64,000 bases of DNA from RYN-111 sp963760125. GTDB taxonomy: Bacteria; Actinomycetota; Actinomycetes; Mycobacteriales; SCTD01. The stretch's first letter is position 1, and each line of letters starts with the position of its first letter. Location: NCBI GenBank assembly GCA_963760125.1, contig CAVXBV010000016.1, positions 1 to 64,000 on the forward strand, read 5' to 3'. A model generated the notes under the pieces. The model had not been told where the DNA came from and made no database searches. It saw nothing but the letters and a program-made list of their open reading frames with translations. Of the stretch, positions 37,232-46,196 are shown in pieces. Made by a program: the position numbers and the translations under genes.

Positions 37232-38510
37232 GTGAAGGTCCTCGTTGTCGGTACCGGTGCGCGTGAGCACGCCCTCTGCCTGTCCCTGTCCCGTGACCCC
37301 GCGGTCACCACCCTCGCCTGCGCGCCGGGCAACGCCGGGATCGGGCAGGTGGCCGAGCTCGTCCCGGTCGATCCGCTCGACGCCGCCGCTGTCGCGAGCC
37401 TGAGCGCCGGCTACGACCTCGTGGTGATCGGTCCCGAGGCGCCGCTGGTCGCGGGGGTCGCCGACGCCGTCCGCGCTGCGGGGGTCCCCGTCTTCGGGCC
37501 CGAGCGCCGCGGCGGCGCAGATCGAGGGCTCCAAGACCTTCGCCAAGCAGGTCATGGCGGCTGCCGGCGTGGCGACCGCCGCGGCCGACAGCTGCGCCTC
37601 CGCGGCCGATGCTGTCGCGGCCCTCGGACGCCGGCGTCCGCCGTACGTCGTGAAGGCGGACGGGTTGGCCGCGGGCAAGGGCGTGCTCGTGACCGACGAC
37701 CGCGTCGCGGCCGAGCTCTTCGCCCGCGACGCCCTGTCCATCGCGGGGTCGCTCGTCGTCATCGAGGACTTCCTCGACGGCCCCGAGGTGTCGCTGTTCG
37801 CGGTGACGGACGGGACGACCGTGCTGCCCCTGCTGCCCGCCCAGGACCACAAGCGCGTCGGGGACGGCGACACCGGTCCCAACACCGGCGGCATGGGCGC
37901 CTACGCCCCGCTCCCATGGCTGCCGGCCGGCACGGTCGAGCAGGTCCACGCGTCGGTGCTGCAGCCGGTGGTGGACCAGATGGCGGCGCAGGGCACCCCG
38001 TTCAGCGGGCTGCTGTACGCCGGCCTCGCGCTCACCTCCACCGGCCCTCAGGTCGTGGAGTTCAACTGCCGCTTCGGCGATCCTGAGACCCAGTCCGTGC
38101 TCGCGCTGCTCCAGACGCCGCTGAGCGAGGTCCTGCTGGCCTGCGCCACCGGCACCCTCGACGAGCTCGGCGAGCTGCAGTGGAGCTCCGGCTCGTCGGT
38201 CACGGTCGTCGTGGCTGCGGAGGGGTACCCCGACGCTCCGGTCGCCGGCGACCTGCTCGAGATCGGCGACCTGCCGCCCGGCGTCGACGTCCTGCACGCG
38301 GGTACCGCACACGACGCGGACGGCCACCTCGTCGCCGCCGGCGGCCGGGTCCTGTCCGTCACGTCCGTCGCCCCGAGCCTGTCCGTGGCCCGCGAGAGCG
38401 CCTACCGCGGCCTCGAGGCCGTCAGCCTGCGCGGTGGCTTCTGGCGCACCGACATCGCCGCCCGCGCCACCCGTGGTGAGATCACCGTCCCGACCCAGGA
38501 GACCCCATGA
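37232..38510 (+). CDS. purD: Phosphoribosylamine-glycine ligase, frame broken at 37502
   Basis: PurD makes GAR from phosphoribosylamine, glycine and ATP. The ATP-grasp protein has the N-terminal VLVVGTGAREHAL, VVIGPEAPLVAGV, then after the break FAKQVMAAAGV, YVVKADGLAAGKGV, NTGGMGAYAP and EFNCRFGDPETQ. The frame changes at about 37502, where one extra G in GGGCCCGAGC breaks the reading frame; removing it restores an uninterrupted protein of about 425 aa. It overlaps purE by four bases. An error is more likely than a true mutation. Confidence 0.95.
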
Positions 38511-38983
38511 CCGAGCCGCAGACGCCGCGCGTGGCGATCATCTACAGCAGCCCCGCCGAGCACGACGCGATGGCCCAGGCCGGTGCCCTGCTCGCCCGGT
38601 TCGGCGTCCCGTACGACGAGTGCTGCATGTCCCCGCACCGGTCGCCGCGCGCCCTGGCGCAGTGGATGGACGAGCTCGAACCGCGCGGCATCGAGGTCGT
38701 CATCGCCGGCTCCGGCGGATCGGCGGCCCTAGCCGGGATCGTCGCGGCCCACGTCGCGCTTCCGGTCGTCGGCGTCCCGCTGTCGGCGGGTCCCTCCGAC
38801 GGCCACGACGCGCTGTTCGGCCTGACCCAGCTGCCCGCCGGCGTCCCGGTGGCCGCGGTCGGCATCGACAACGCCCTGAACGCCGCGGTGCTCGCCGTGC
38901 AGGTGCTCGCCGTCGGTGACGCCGAGCTGCGCCAGCGGGTCTGGCGCTTCAAGGCGGACTTCGAGAAGGCGGCCCTGCGGTGA
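38507..38983 (+). CDS. purE: PurE-like AIR carboxylase family protein with divergent active site
   Basis: PurE converts N5-CAIR to CAIR. The 158-residue product has the fold-defining glycine-rich VIAGSGGSAALAG and PVVGVPL segments and aligns end to end with PurE. The usual GSxSDW loop reads SSPAEH here, with Asp replaced by Glu and the second Ser by Ala. SAHRTP reads SPHRSP, keeping the catalytic His. No purK is in the window. It could be a divergent mutase or a paralogue with another role. It overlaps both purD and purB by four bases, so it is tightly coupled to them. Confidence 0.75.
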   Translation: MTEPQTPRVAIIYSSPAEHDAMAQAGALLARFGVPYDECCMSPHRSPRALAQWMDELEPRGIEVVIAGSGGSAALAGIVAAHVALPVVGVPLSAGPSDGHDALFGLTQLPAGVPVAAVGIDNALNAAVLAVQVLAVGDAELRQRVWRFKADFEKAALR

Positions 38984-40287
38984 TCGAGCGCTACACGCTG
39001 CCCGAGATCGGTCGGGTCTGGAGCGAGGCCCACAAGTACGAGCTGTGGTGCCACGTGGAGACCCTCGTCCTGGAGGTGCATGCCGAGGCCGGCACGGTGC
39101 CGACGGACTGCGTCGAGCCGGTGCGTCAGGCAGCCCCGCCGACCCCGGAGGCGGTCGCGGAGATCGAGGCGGTGACCCAGCACGACGTCATCGCCTTCCT
39201 CTCGGCCTGGGCCGACAACACCGAGCCCCGCGAGGCGGCGGCGTACGTCCACTTCGGGATGACGAGCTCCGACCTGCTGGACACCGCTCTCGCGCTCCAG
39301 CTCGTCGAGGCCACGGACCTCCTGCTGGCCAAGGCCGATGGTCTCGTGGCGGCGCTGCGCGAGCTCGGGCTGACCCACAAGGACTCCGTGCGCGTGGGAC
39401 GCACCCACGGCATCCACGCCGAGCCCACGACCTGGGGCCACCGGGTCGCCGACATCGCCTTCGCGATGGCGCGTTCCCGCGACCGACTGCGGGCGGCGCG
39501 CGACGCCATCGCGGTCTGCAAGATCAGCGGAGCGGTCGGGACCTACAGCAACATCTCCAACGACGTCGAGCAGCAGGTGGCTGCGCGCCTGGGTCTCACC
39601 CCGGCGGACGCCGCGACGCAGGTGGTCATGCGGGACGGCGTCAGCGAGTGGGTGTCGGCCCTCGCCATCATGGCGACCGTCTGCGAGTCGTTCTCCCTCG
39701 AGGTGCGGCACGGCCAGCGCACCGAGGTCCGGGAGCTGTGGGAGCCGTTCGGCAAGGGCCAGAAGGGCTCGAGCGCGATGCCCCACAAGAAGAACCCCAT
39801 CGCCAGCGAGCGGATCGCCGGCATGGCCCGCGTCGTCCGCGCCGCCGTCGTGCCGGTGATGGAGGGCATCCCGCTCTGGCACGAGCGCGACATCAGCCAC
39901 TCCTCCACCGAGCGGGTGTTCCTGCCGGACGCGTCGATCGCGACGGACTACCTGCTGCACCTGACGACGCGTCTCGTGACCGGCCTGGTCGTCGACACCG
40001 ACCGGATGCGGCACAACCTCGAGTCCTCCGGGGGCCTGATCTACACGAGCACCGTGCTGCTCGAGCTCGTCGAGGGAGGGCTGTCCCGCGAGGACGCCTA
40101 CGCCTTCGTGCAGCGCGCGGCCATGAAGACCTGGGAGACCGGGGAGCCGTTCCGCTCGACCCTCACCGCCGAGGCCGCCGCAGCCGGGCAGGAGCTGGAC
40201 GAGGCCAGGCTCGACGAGGTGTGCCGTCCGGAGCGCTACCTCGAGCGCCTCGCGCCGGTCTTCGAGCGGCTCTCGGCGCTCACGTAG
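38980..40287 (+). CDS. purB: Adenylosuccinate lyase
   Basis: PurB eliminates fumarate twice: from SAICAR in the common pathway and from adenylosuccinate in AMP synthesis. The 435-residue product has HFGMTSSDLLDTA near residue 90, GRTHGIHAEPTTWGHR near residue 138, and the flexible signature loop SSAMPHKKNP near residue 265 with its catalytic Ser. GTG 38980 overlaps the purE stop as GTGA. Confidence 0.98.
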   Translation: MIERYTLPEIGRVWSEAHKYELWCHVETLVLEVHAEAGTVPTDCVEPVRQAAPPTPEAVAEIEAVTQHDVIAFLSAWADNTEPREAAAYVHFGMTSSDLLDTALALQLVEATDLLLAKADGLVAALRELGLTHKDSVRVGRTHGIHAEPTTWGHRVADIAFAMARSRDRLRAARDAIAVCKISGAVGTYSNISNDVEQQVAARLGLTPADAATQVVMRDGVSEWVSALAIMATVCESFSLEVRHGQRTEVRELWEPFGKGQKGSSAMPHKKNPIASERIAGMARVVRAAVVPVMEGIPLWHERDISHSSTERVFLPDASIATDYLLHLTTRLVTGLVVDTDRMRHNLESSGGLIYTSTVLLELVEGGLSREDAYAFVQRAAMKTWETGEPFRSTLTAEAAAAGQELDEARLDEVCRPERYLERLAPVFERLSALT

Positions 40288-40330
40288 TCCTACTCAGGTG
40301 CAGTGGGGTACGAACGGACAGGCTGGAGTC

Positions 40331-40666
40331 ATGACCGAGACCCGTACGTACGCCCCCGCCACCACCCCTACCGCCCAGCCGTGGTGGAAGGCGGTGGTGG
40401 TCGTCCTCGCGGTCGTGCTCGGCCTGCCCGCGGCGGTCGTCGCCGGCTTCGCCGCGCTGGTCGTGTGGAGCGGCTGCTTCATCAGCTGCGGTGAGCCAGA
40501 CCCCGTGAGCGGCTTCGGACTGGGGGTGCTCGCGGCGGTCCTGCTCGCGCTGGGGCCCGCGCTCGCCTGGCTGCTCTACCGGCGCTGGGCCGCCGTCGCC
40601 TACGCGTGCCTGGCGATGCCGGTCGCGGCCCTGCTCGTCCTGCCGGTGCTCCTGGGCGTCCGCTGA
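40331..40666 (+). CDS. Small membrane protein, unknown function
   Basis: The 111-residue product has a Thr/Pro-rich N-terminus and three hydrophobic helices (about residues 20-44, 59-79 and 86-108), with a CFISCGEPD loop between the first two. TGGAG precedes ATG 40331. I do not recognise it. It lies between purB and purC on the same strand. Confidence 0.6.
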   Translation: MTETRTYAPATTPTAQPWWKAVVVVLAVVLGLPAAVVAGFAALVVWSGCFISCGEPDPVSGFGLGVLAAVLLALGPALAWLLYRRWAAVAYACLAMPVAALLVLPVLLGVR

Positions 40667-40733
40667 CGTGCGAGGGCGTCCGTTGCACCTGGTCGCGGCG
40701 CTGCGGGGCGGGAGTTCCTGACAGACTGGAGAC

Positions 40734-41603
40734 GTGACCGACCTCCCGCTCCCCCTGCTCCACTCCGGCAAGGTCCGCGACGTCTACGCCTATGGCGACG
40801 ACCAGCTCGTGCTGGTCGCCAGCGACCGGCTCTCGGCGTACGACGTGATCTTGCCGACGGCCATCCCGGACAAGGGCGCCGTGCTCACCGGCCTGTCGCT
40901 GTGGTGGTTCGCGCAGCTGTCGGACGTCGTCCCGAACCACGTCGTCAGCGCGGCGATGCCGACCGAGCTGGCGGCCGTCCAGGGCCGCGCCGTCATCGTC
41001 GACAAGCTCGCGATGGTGCAGGTCGAGTGCGTGGCGCGCGGCTACCTCACGGGCGGGGGCCTCGCGGACTACGAGCGCACCGGCGTCGTCAGCGGCCTCG
41101 CCCTCCCGCCCGGCCTGGTCGACGGCTCGCGCCTTCCCGCGCCGGTCTTCACCCCGAGCACCAAGGCGCCGGTCGGCGAGCACGACGAGCCCATGACGTA
41201 CGACGAGGTCGTCGCGGCGGTCGGGGCGGACCTCGCCGCCGAGCTGCGCGACGTCACCCTGCGCGTCTACGCCCGCGGCCACGAGATCGCTGCCGAGGCC
41301 GGGATCGTGCTGGCCGACACGAAGGTCGAGCTCGGTCACAAGGACGGGGTGCTGGTCCTGGGCGACGAGGTGCTCACCCCTGACTCCTCACGGTTCTGGC
41401 CGGCGGAGACCTGGTCCCCCGGGCGCCAGCAGCCGTCGTACGACAAGCAGTACGTCCGCGACTGGCTCACCGCGTCAGGGTGGGACCGCACGGCGCCCGG
41501 CCCGGAGCTGCCCGAGGAGGTCGTCGAGCAGACGCGCGCGAAGTACGTCGAGGCCTACGAGCGGCTGACCCGCTCGAGCTTCGACGACTACCTGCGGGCC
41601 TAG
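40734..41603 (+). CDS. purC: Phosphoribosylaminoimidazole-succinocarboxamide synthase
   Basis: PurC joins CAIR and aspartate to give SAICAR. The 289-residue product begins with the typical LLHSGKVRDVY and VASDRLSAYDV, and contains VECVARGYLTGGGLADY, FTPSTKAPVGEHDEP and the C-terminal DSSRFWPAETW and YDKQYVRDWL. CAGACT six bases before GTG suggests a leaderless transcript. The stop codon shares the tetranucleotide CTAG with the stop of the opposing purS gene. Confidence 0.97.
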   Translation: MTDLPLPLLHSGKVRDVYAYGDDQLVLVASDRLSAYDVILPTAIPDKGAVLTGLSLWWFAQLSDVVPNHVVSAAMPTELAAVQGRAVIVDKLAMVQVECVARGYLTGGGLADYERTGVVSGLALPPGLVDGSRLPAPVFTPSTKAPVGEHDEPMTYDEVVAAVGADLAAELRDVTLRVYARGHEIAAEAGIVLADTKVELGHKDGVLVLGDEVLTPDSSRFWPAETWSPGRQQPSYDKQYVRDWLTASGWDRTAPGPELPEEVVEQTRAKYVEAYERLTRSSFDDYLRA

Positions 41604-41848
41604 GCCGGACGGACGGCGTAGTCCTCGATCACCGGGTTGGCGAGCAGCGTCTCGGCGATCTTCGTCGCCGCCTCGAGCGCGGCGTCCGCGTCCTCGGCCT
41701 CGAGCGACAGCGCGACGTGCCGTCCGATGCGCAGGGAGACCGGGGCGGCGAAGCCCAGGTTCGGCAGCGCGTTGGCCACCGCCTGGCCCTGCGGGTCCAG
41801 GATCTCGGGCTTGAGCATGACGTCGACGACGATCTGGTGAACGGCCAC
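41600..41848 (-). CDS. purS: FGAM synthase subunit PurS, in inverted orientation
   Basis: PurS is the small subunit that bridges PurQ and PurL in FGAM synthetase. The 82-residue product has the family pattern VVDVMLKPEILDPQGQAV and ends with NPVIEDYAV. In related genomes purS precedes purQ on the same strand. Here it faces the other way and sits between purC and an RsbW-like gene, with its own TACGCT box six bases before GTG 41848. It shares CTAG as a stop with convergent purC. Confidence 0.93.
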   Translation of the reverse strand: MAVHQIVVDVMLKPEILDPQGQAVANALPNLGFAAPVSLRIGRHVALSLEAEDADAALEAATKIAETLLANPVIEDYAVRPA

Positions 41849-41854
41849 GGCACC

Positions 41855-41860
41855 AGCGTA
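41855..41860 (-). promoter_or_regulatory. -10 box TACGCT of leaderless purS
   Basis: On the minus strand TACGCT ends six bases before GTG 41848, with no ribosome-binding site. Confidence 0.5.
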
Positions 41861-41900
41861 GTGGCGCGTACCGCGGAAACCGGAAGGTAAACCTGCGTTC

Positions 41901-41919
41901 GACGGGGAACAACCCCGTC
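41901..41919 (+). promoter_or_regulatory. Perfect hairpin abutting the start codon of the RsbW-like gene
   Basis: GACGGGG, loop AACAA, CCCCGTC makes a 7-bp perfect stem whose last base touches ATG 41920. Its G-rich strand is the only Shine-Dalgarno-like sequence nearby, so the structure could mask translation initiation. Confidence 0.6.
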
Positions 41920-42378
41920 ATGGAGATCACCCTGACGCTGGCTCTGCCACGCGACCAGTTGTCGGTGCCCGTCGTCCGCCGGGTCCTCAGCCAGTCCTTG
42001 ACGACCCTGGGTCTGGCAAGCGACATGGTGAGCGACATCGAGCTGGCCCTGACCGAGGCGTGCACCAACGTGCTCGATCACGCCACCGGCGGGGACGAGT
42101 ACGAGGTGAGCGCCTGCATCAATCAGGACGCCTGTGTGATCGAGATCATCGACCGCGGCGCCGGCTTCGACGCCTCCCTGTCGAGACCGTCCGAGGAGCT
42201 CGCTGAGGGCGGTCGTGGCATCGAGATCATGCGGGCCCTCGTGGACCGGCTCGAGTTCATCTCGCGGCCCACCGAGGGCACCGTGGTCCACCTGGAGAAG
42301 CGCCTGGTCTGGCAGGAGGGCGCCATCTTGTCCCGTCTCGGACGCGCCCGCGCAGAGGCGGCCACGCTGCCCCGGTAG
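41920..42378 (+). CDS. RsbW-like anti-sigma factor / histidine-kinase-type ATPase
   Basis: The 152-residue product is a stand-alone GHKL ATPase: N-box IELALTEACTNVLDHATG near residue 40, G1 box IIDRGAGFD and G2 box EGGRGIEIMRALVD. Proteins of this size in actinobacteria are usually anti-sigma or partner-switching kinases. It sits inside the purine cluster, apart from any sigma-factor gene in this window. Its partner is unknown. A hairpin touches its start codon. Its stop codon overlaps the -10 box of purQ. Confidence 0.85.
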   Translation: MEITLTLALPRDQLSVPVVRRVLSQSLTTLGLASDMVSDIELALTEACTNVLDHATGGDEYEVSACINQDACVIEIIDRGAGFDASLSRPSEELAEGGRGIEIMRALVDRLEFISRPTEGTVVHLEKRLVWQEGAILSRLGRARAEAATLPR

Positions 42379-42381
42379 CCT
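42376..42381 (+). promoter_or_regulatory. -10 box TAGCCT of leaderless purQ
   Basis: TAGCCT, which includes the stop codon of the preceding gene, ends seven bases before GTG 42389. Confidence 0.5.
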
Positions 42382-42388
42382 TGCCGGA

Positions 42389-43057
42389 GTGAAGATCGGT
42401 GTCGTCACCTTCCCCGGCAGCCTCGACGACCGCGACGCCCAGCGCGCCGCCCGGATCGCAGGGGCGGAGGCGGTCCCCCTCTGGCACGCCGACGCGGATC
42501 TGCACGGCGTCGACGCCGTCGTCCTGCCCGGCGGGTTCTCCTACGGCGACTACCTGCGCTGCGGCGCCATCGCCCGCTTCGCCGAGGTGATGAAGACCAT
42601 CGTCGACGCGGCAAACGGCGGACTGCCCGTCCTCGGCATCTGCAACGGCTTCCAGGTGCTCTGCGAGAGCCACCTGCTGCCGGGCGCGCTGACGCGCAAC
42701 CAGCTGCTGCATTTCGTGCACCGCGACCAGCAGCTCGAGATGGGCAACGCCGCGACGGCGTGGACCAGCGACTTCGAGGCGGGCCAGGTCATCACCATCC
42801 CGGTCAAGAACGGCGAGGGCTGCTACGTCGCCGACGAGGCCACCCTCGACGAGCTCGAGGCCGAGGGGCGGGTCATCGCGCGGTACGTCGGCGGGAACCC
42901 CAACGGCAGCCTGCGCGACATCGCCGGCATCACCAACGAGCGCGGCAACGTCGTCGGGATCATGCCGCACCCCGAGCACGCGGTGGAGGACCTCACCGGT
43001 CCTGGCACCGACGGCCTCGGCTTCTTCACCTCTGTCCTCAAGGAGCTCGTGCGTTGA
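42389..43057 (+). CDS. purQ: FGAM synthase glutaminase subunit PurQ
   Basis: PurQ releases ammonia from glutamine for PurL. The 222-residue class I amidotransferase has FPGSLDDRDAQRA at the N-terminus, the oxyanion motif LPGGFSYGDYLRCGA, nucleophile Cys in LGICNGFQVLCE near residue 86, and catalytic His/Glu in GIMPHPEHAVE. It overlaps purL by four bases (TTGA). Confidence 0.97.
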   Translation: MKIGVVTFPGSLDDRDAQRAARIAGAEAVPLWHADADLHGVDAVVLPGGFSYGDYLRCGAIARFAEVMKTIVDAANGGLPVLGICNGFQVLCESHLLPGALTRNQLLHFVHRDQQLEMGNAATAWTSDFEAGQVITIPVKNGEGCYVADEATLDELEAEGRVIARYVGGNPNGSLRDIAGITNERGNVVGIMPHPEHAVEDLTGPGTDGLGFFTSVLKELVR

Positions 43058-45286
43058 TCGACACCGTGGTGGCCGCCGAGGCAGACCCGAAGGCGCCGAT
43101 GCCGTACGCCGAGCTCGGGCTCAAGGACGACGAGTACGCCCGCATCGTGGAGATCCTCGGGCGCCGGCCCACGAGCTCCGAGCTCGCGATGTACTCGATC
43201 ATGTGGAGCGAGCACTGCTCGTACAAGAGCTCCAAGGTGCACCTGCGGCAGTTCGGCCAGATCCCCAAGGGCGACCGGATGCTGGTCGGCATGGGCGAGA
43301 ACGCCGGCGTCGTCGACGTCGGCGAGGGCCTGGCCGTCACCTTCAAGGTCGAGTCGCACAACCACCCGTCGTACGTCGAGCCGTACCAGGGAGCCGCGAC
43401 CGGCATCGGCGGCATCGTCCGCGACATCCTCACCATGGGTGCGCGGCCGGTCCTGGTCATGGACCCGTTGCGCTTCGGGGACGCCGACCACCCGGACACC
43501 AAACGCGTGCTGCCCGGGATCGTCGCCGGCATCGGTGGCTACGGGAACTGCCTCGGCCTGCCCAACATCGGCGGTGAGGTGGTCTTCGACCCGTCCTACC
43601 AAGGCAACCCGCTCGTCAACGCCCTCTGCCTGGGGGTGCTGAAGGCCGACCGGATCCAGCTGTCCGCTGCGCGCGGGGTCGGCAACGTCGTCGTGCTGCT
43701 GGGCGCGAAGACCGGACGCGACGGCATCGGCGGGTGTCAGCGTCCTCGCCTCCGCGACCTTCGAGGAGGACGGGCCCGCCAACCGCCCCGCGGTCCAGGT
43801 CGGCGACCCGTTCACCGAGAAGCTCCTCATCGAGGCGTGCCTCGAGATGTACGACGCCGATCTGGTCGAGGGCATCCAGGACCTCGGCGGTGCGGGCCTC
43901 ACCTGCGCCCTCACCGAGACGTCCGCGGCGGGGAAGTCCGGCATGGTCGCCCACCTGGACCGCGTCCCGCTGCGCGAGGCCAGCATGGACCCGACCGAGG
44001 TGCTGGCGAGCGAGTCGCAGGAGCGCATGCTCGCGATCGTCACTCCGGACAACCTGTCCAAGGTGCTCGCGCTGGCGGCGAAGTGGGGCGTCATCGCCAC
44101 CGCCATCGGCGAGGTCGTCGAGGGCGACCGCTTGCAGGTCCTGTGGCACGGCGAGGCCGTGGTGGACGTCGTGCCCGGCACGCTCGCCGACGACGGCCCG
44201 GTCTACGAGCGGCCGATGTCGCGTCCCGCGGACCTCGACGCCCTACGCTCGGCTCCCCTCCCGACCTACCCGGAGGCGACGGCGGACCTGCTGCTGCAGA
44301 TGGTGGCGAGCCCCAACCTGTGCAGCAAGCGCTGGGTCGTGGAGCAGTACGACCGCATCGTCCTCGGCGACACCGTCCTGGCTTGGCCCGAGGACGCCGG
44401 GGTGGTACGGCTGTCGGCGGAGACCGGGCTCGGCGTCGCGCTCGCGACCGACGGCAACGGGCGCTACACCCGCCTCGACCCGTTCGTCGGGGCGCAGCTC
44501 GCCCTGGCCGAGGCCTACCGCAACGTCGCCGCCACCGGCGCGGTGCCGATCGCGGTGACCAACTGCCTGAACTTCGGCAGCCCCGAGGACCCCGAGGTGA
44601 TGTGGCAGTTCGCCGAGGCCACCCGGGGTCTGGCGGAGGCGTGCACGGTGCTGGAGACCCCGGTCACCGGCGGGAACGTGAGCTTCTACAACTCCACGGC
44701 AGGGACCCCGATCAACCCGACGCCGGTCGTCGGCGTGCTCGGCCTGTTCGACGATGTCGCCCGCCGCACGCCGATGGGCTTCCAGCAGGAGGGCTCCACC
44801 CTGCTGCTGCTCGGCGACACGCGCGACGAGCTCGGTGGGTCGGAGTGGGCCTGGGCCATGCACCGGCACCTCGGAGGTACGCCGCCGCAGGTCGACCTCG
44901 CGCGGGAGAAGCTGCTCGCGGAGGTGCTGATCGCCGGGTCGCGGGACGGCATGCTCGACAGCGCCCACGACCTGTCCGACGGGGGCCTGGCGCAGGTGCT
45001 GGTGGAGTCGGCGCTGGCCAAGGGCATCGGCGCGCGCGTGGTGCTGCCGAGCGGGCTCTCGCCGTTCGTCCAGCTGTTCAGCGAGTCGGCCGGCCGTGCC
45101 CTGGTCAGCGTGCCGCGGTCGGAGGAGCTGCGCTTCACCGAGATGTGCAGCGCCCGCGGCCTGCCCTGCACCCGCATCGGCGTCACCGACGGCGACGCGC
45201 TCGAGGTGCAGGACGTCCTGGCCCTCCCGCTCGCCGCTCTCCGCGAGGCCTACGAGGCCACGCTCCCCGCCCTCTTCGGCCCCTGA
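43054..45286 (+). CDS. purL: FGAM synthase large subunit PurL, frame broken near 43733
   Basis: PurL converts FGAR to FGAM with ATP and the ammonia from PurQ. TTG 43054 overlaps the purQ stop. Motifs before the break include SELAMYSIMWSEHCSYKSSK and GENAGVVDVG; after it GGAGLTCALTE, NCLNFGSPEDPEV, GGNVSFYN and DLSDGGLAQVL. One extra G in CGGGTG at 43732-43734 breaks the frame; removal gives about 743 aa, normal for the small actinobacterial PurL. An inverted repeat follows the stop. Confidence 0.96.
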
Positions 45287-45294
45287 CCCGAACG

Positions 45295-45396
45295 ACTTCC
45301 CTGCTCTGGTGTACGCCAGGGGAGGGCGACCTGGCACCGGTCACGCTCACCAGGCTGCTCGGCACCTCGCGCAGGTGTGCACCAGAGGAGGGAAGT
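45295..45396. repeat. 23-bp inverted repeat between purL and the SCP-like gene
   Basis: Arms at 45295-45317 and 45374-45396 match at 20 of 23 positions and enclose 56 nt. The right arm contains GGAGGG, the ribosome-binding site of the following gene, so pairing would hide it. It could instead be a paired mobile repeat. Confidence 0.7.
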
Positions 45397-45399
45397 GGG

Positions 45400-46119
45400 A
45401 TGGCGGCGGCGTTCGAGGACCTGCGGGAGGCACTGCTCGCGCAGTACGCCGTTCTCGTCGGCGCGTTCGCCACCCTCGACCCGGCCGGTTCCACCGACTG
45501 CGCGGGCTGGACGGTGGCGCACCTGCAGACCCACGTGGCGATCACCGCGCGGGGGCTGGCCCGCATCGTCGGCGGCACCCACCAGCCGGCGACGGGCGGG
45601 TTCGCGGCCTGGGCGGAGCAGACCCCCGGGCTGGCCGCCGCGACCGACGAGGGCGTGCACGCCGAGCGCCTCGACCTCGCCCCGCACGCCACCTCCGTGG
45701 CCACGGCGCTCGCCGAGGCGACGGGTGACCGGGTCGTCGAGCAGGTCACCGGCCGGCACTCCCTGCGGGACGCGACGCTGTTCCGACTGGTCGAAGCCGT
45801 CGTGCACGGGCTCGACGCCGACATCGCCCCGGACACGAGCGCGCTCAAGCTCGTGACCAAGGAACTCGCGCGCCTGCTGGCCGACCTGCACCCCGGCAAG
45901 TCCGTCGAGGTCCGCGTTCCGCCGTACGCCGCGGTGCAGTGCCTCGACGGGCCGCGCCACACGAGGGGGACCCCGCCGAACGTCGTCGAGGCCGACCCGA
46001 TCGCGTTCGTCCGGCTCGTCAGCGGCCGTGAGTCGTGGGCCGACCTGGTCCGCACCGGTCGGGTGCGGGCGAGCGGCGAACGGGCCGACCTGTCCGGGTT
46101 CGTCCCCCTCCTCGGCTGA
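45400..46119 (+). CDS. Maleylpyruvate-isomerase-N / bacterial SCP2-like protein
   Basis: The 239-residue product has an N-terminal DinB/MDMPI-like helical domain (AGWTVAHLQTHVAITARGLA) and a C-terminal sterol-carrier-like domain with VPPYAAVQCLDGPRHTRGTPPN and SGERADLSGFVPLL. This two-part architecture is common next to purL or purF in actinobacteria. No enzyme activity can be assigned. The ribosome-binding site GGAGGG lies in the arm of a long inverted repeat. Confidence 0.82.
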   Translation: MAAAFEDLREALLAQYAVLVGAFATLDPAGSTDCAGWTVAHLQTHVAITARGLARIVGGTHQPATGGFAAWAEQTPGLAAATDEGVHAERLDLAPHATSVATALAEATGDRVVEQVTGRHSLRDATLFRLVEAVVHGLDADIAPDTSALKLVTKELARLLADLHPGKSVEVRVPPYAAVQCLDGPRHTRGTPPNVVEADPIAFVRLVSGRESWADLVRTGRVRASGERADLSGFVPLLG

Positions 46120-46121
46120 TT

Positions 46122-46141
46122 CCTGGCCAGATCGGGCCAGG
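46122..46141 (+). terminator. Hairpin after the SCP-like gene
   Basis: CCTGGCC, loop AGATCG, GGCCAGG: a perfect 7-bp stem starting three bases after the stop codon. No T-run. Confidence 0.55.
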
Positions 46142-46184
46142 TCGGGTCATCCGCACTGACCTGTTGCCGTCGGCCCACCGGCTC

Positions 46185-46190
46185 TACGGT
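46185..46190 (+). promoter_or_regulatory. -10 box TACGGT of a leaderless gene
   Basis: TACGGT ends six bases before ATG 46197. No ribosome-binding site. Confidence 0.5.
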
Positions 46191-46196
46191 CGGAAG

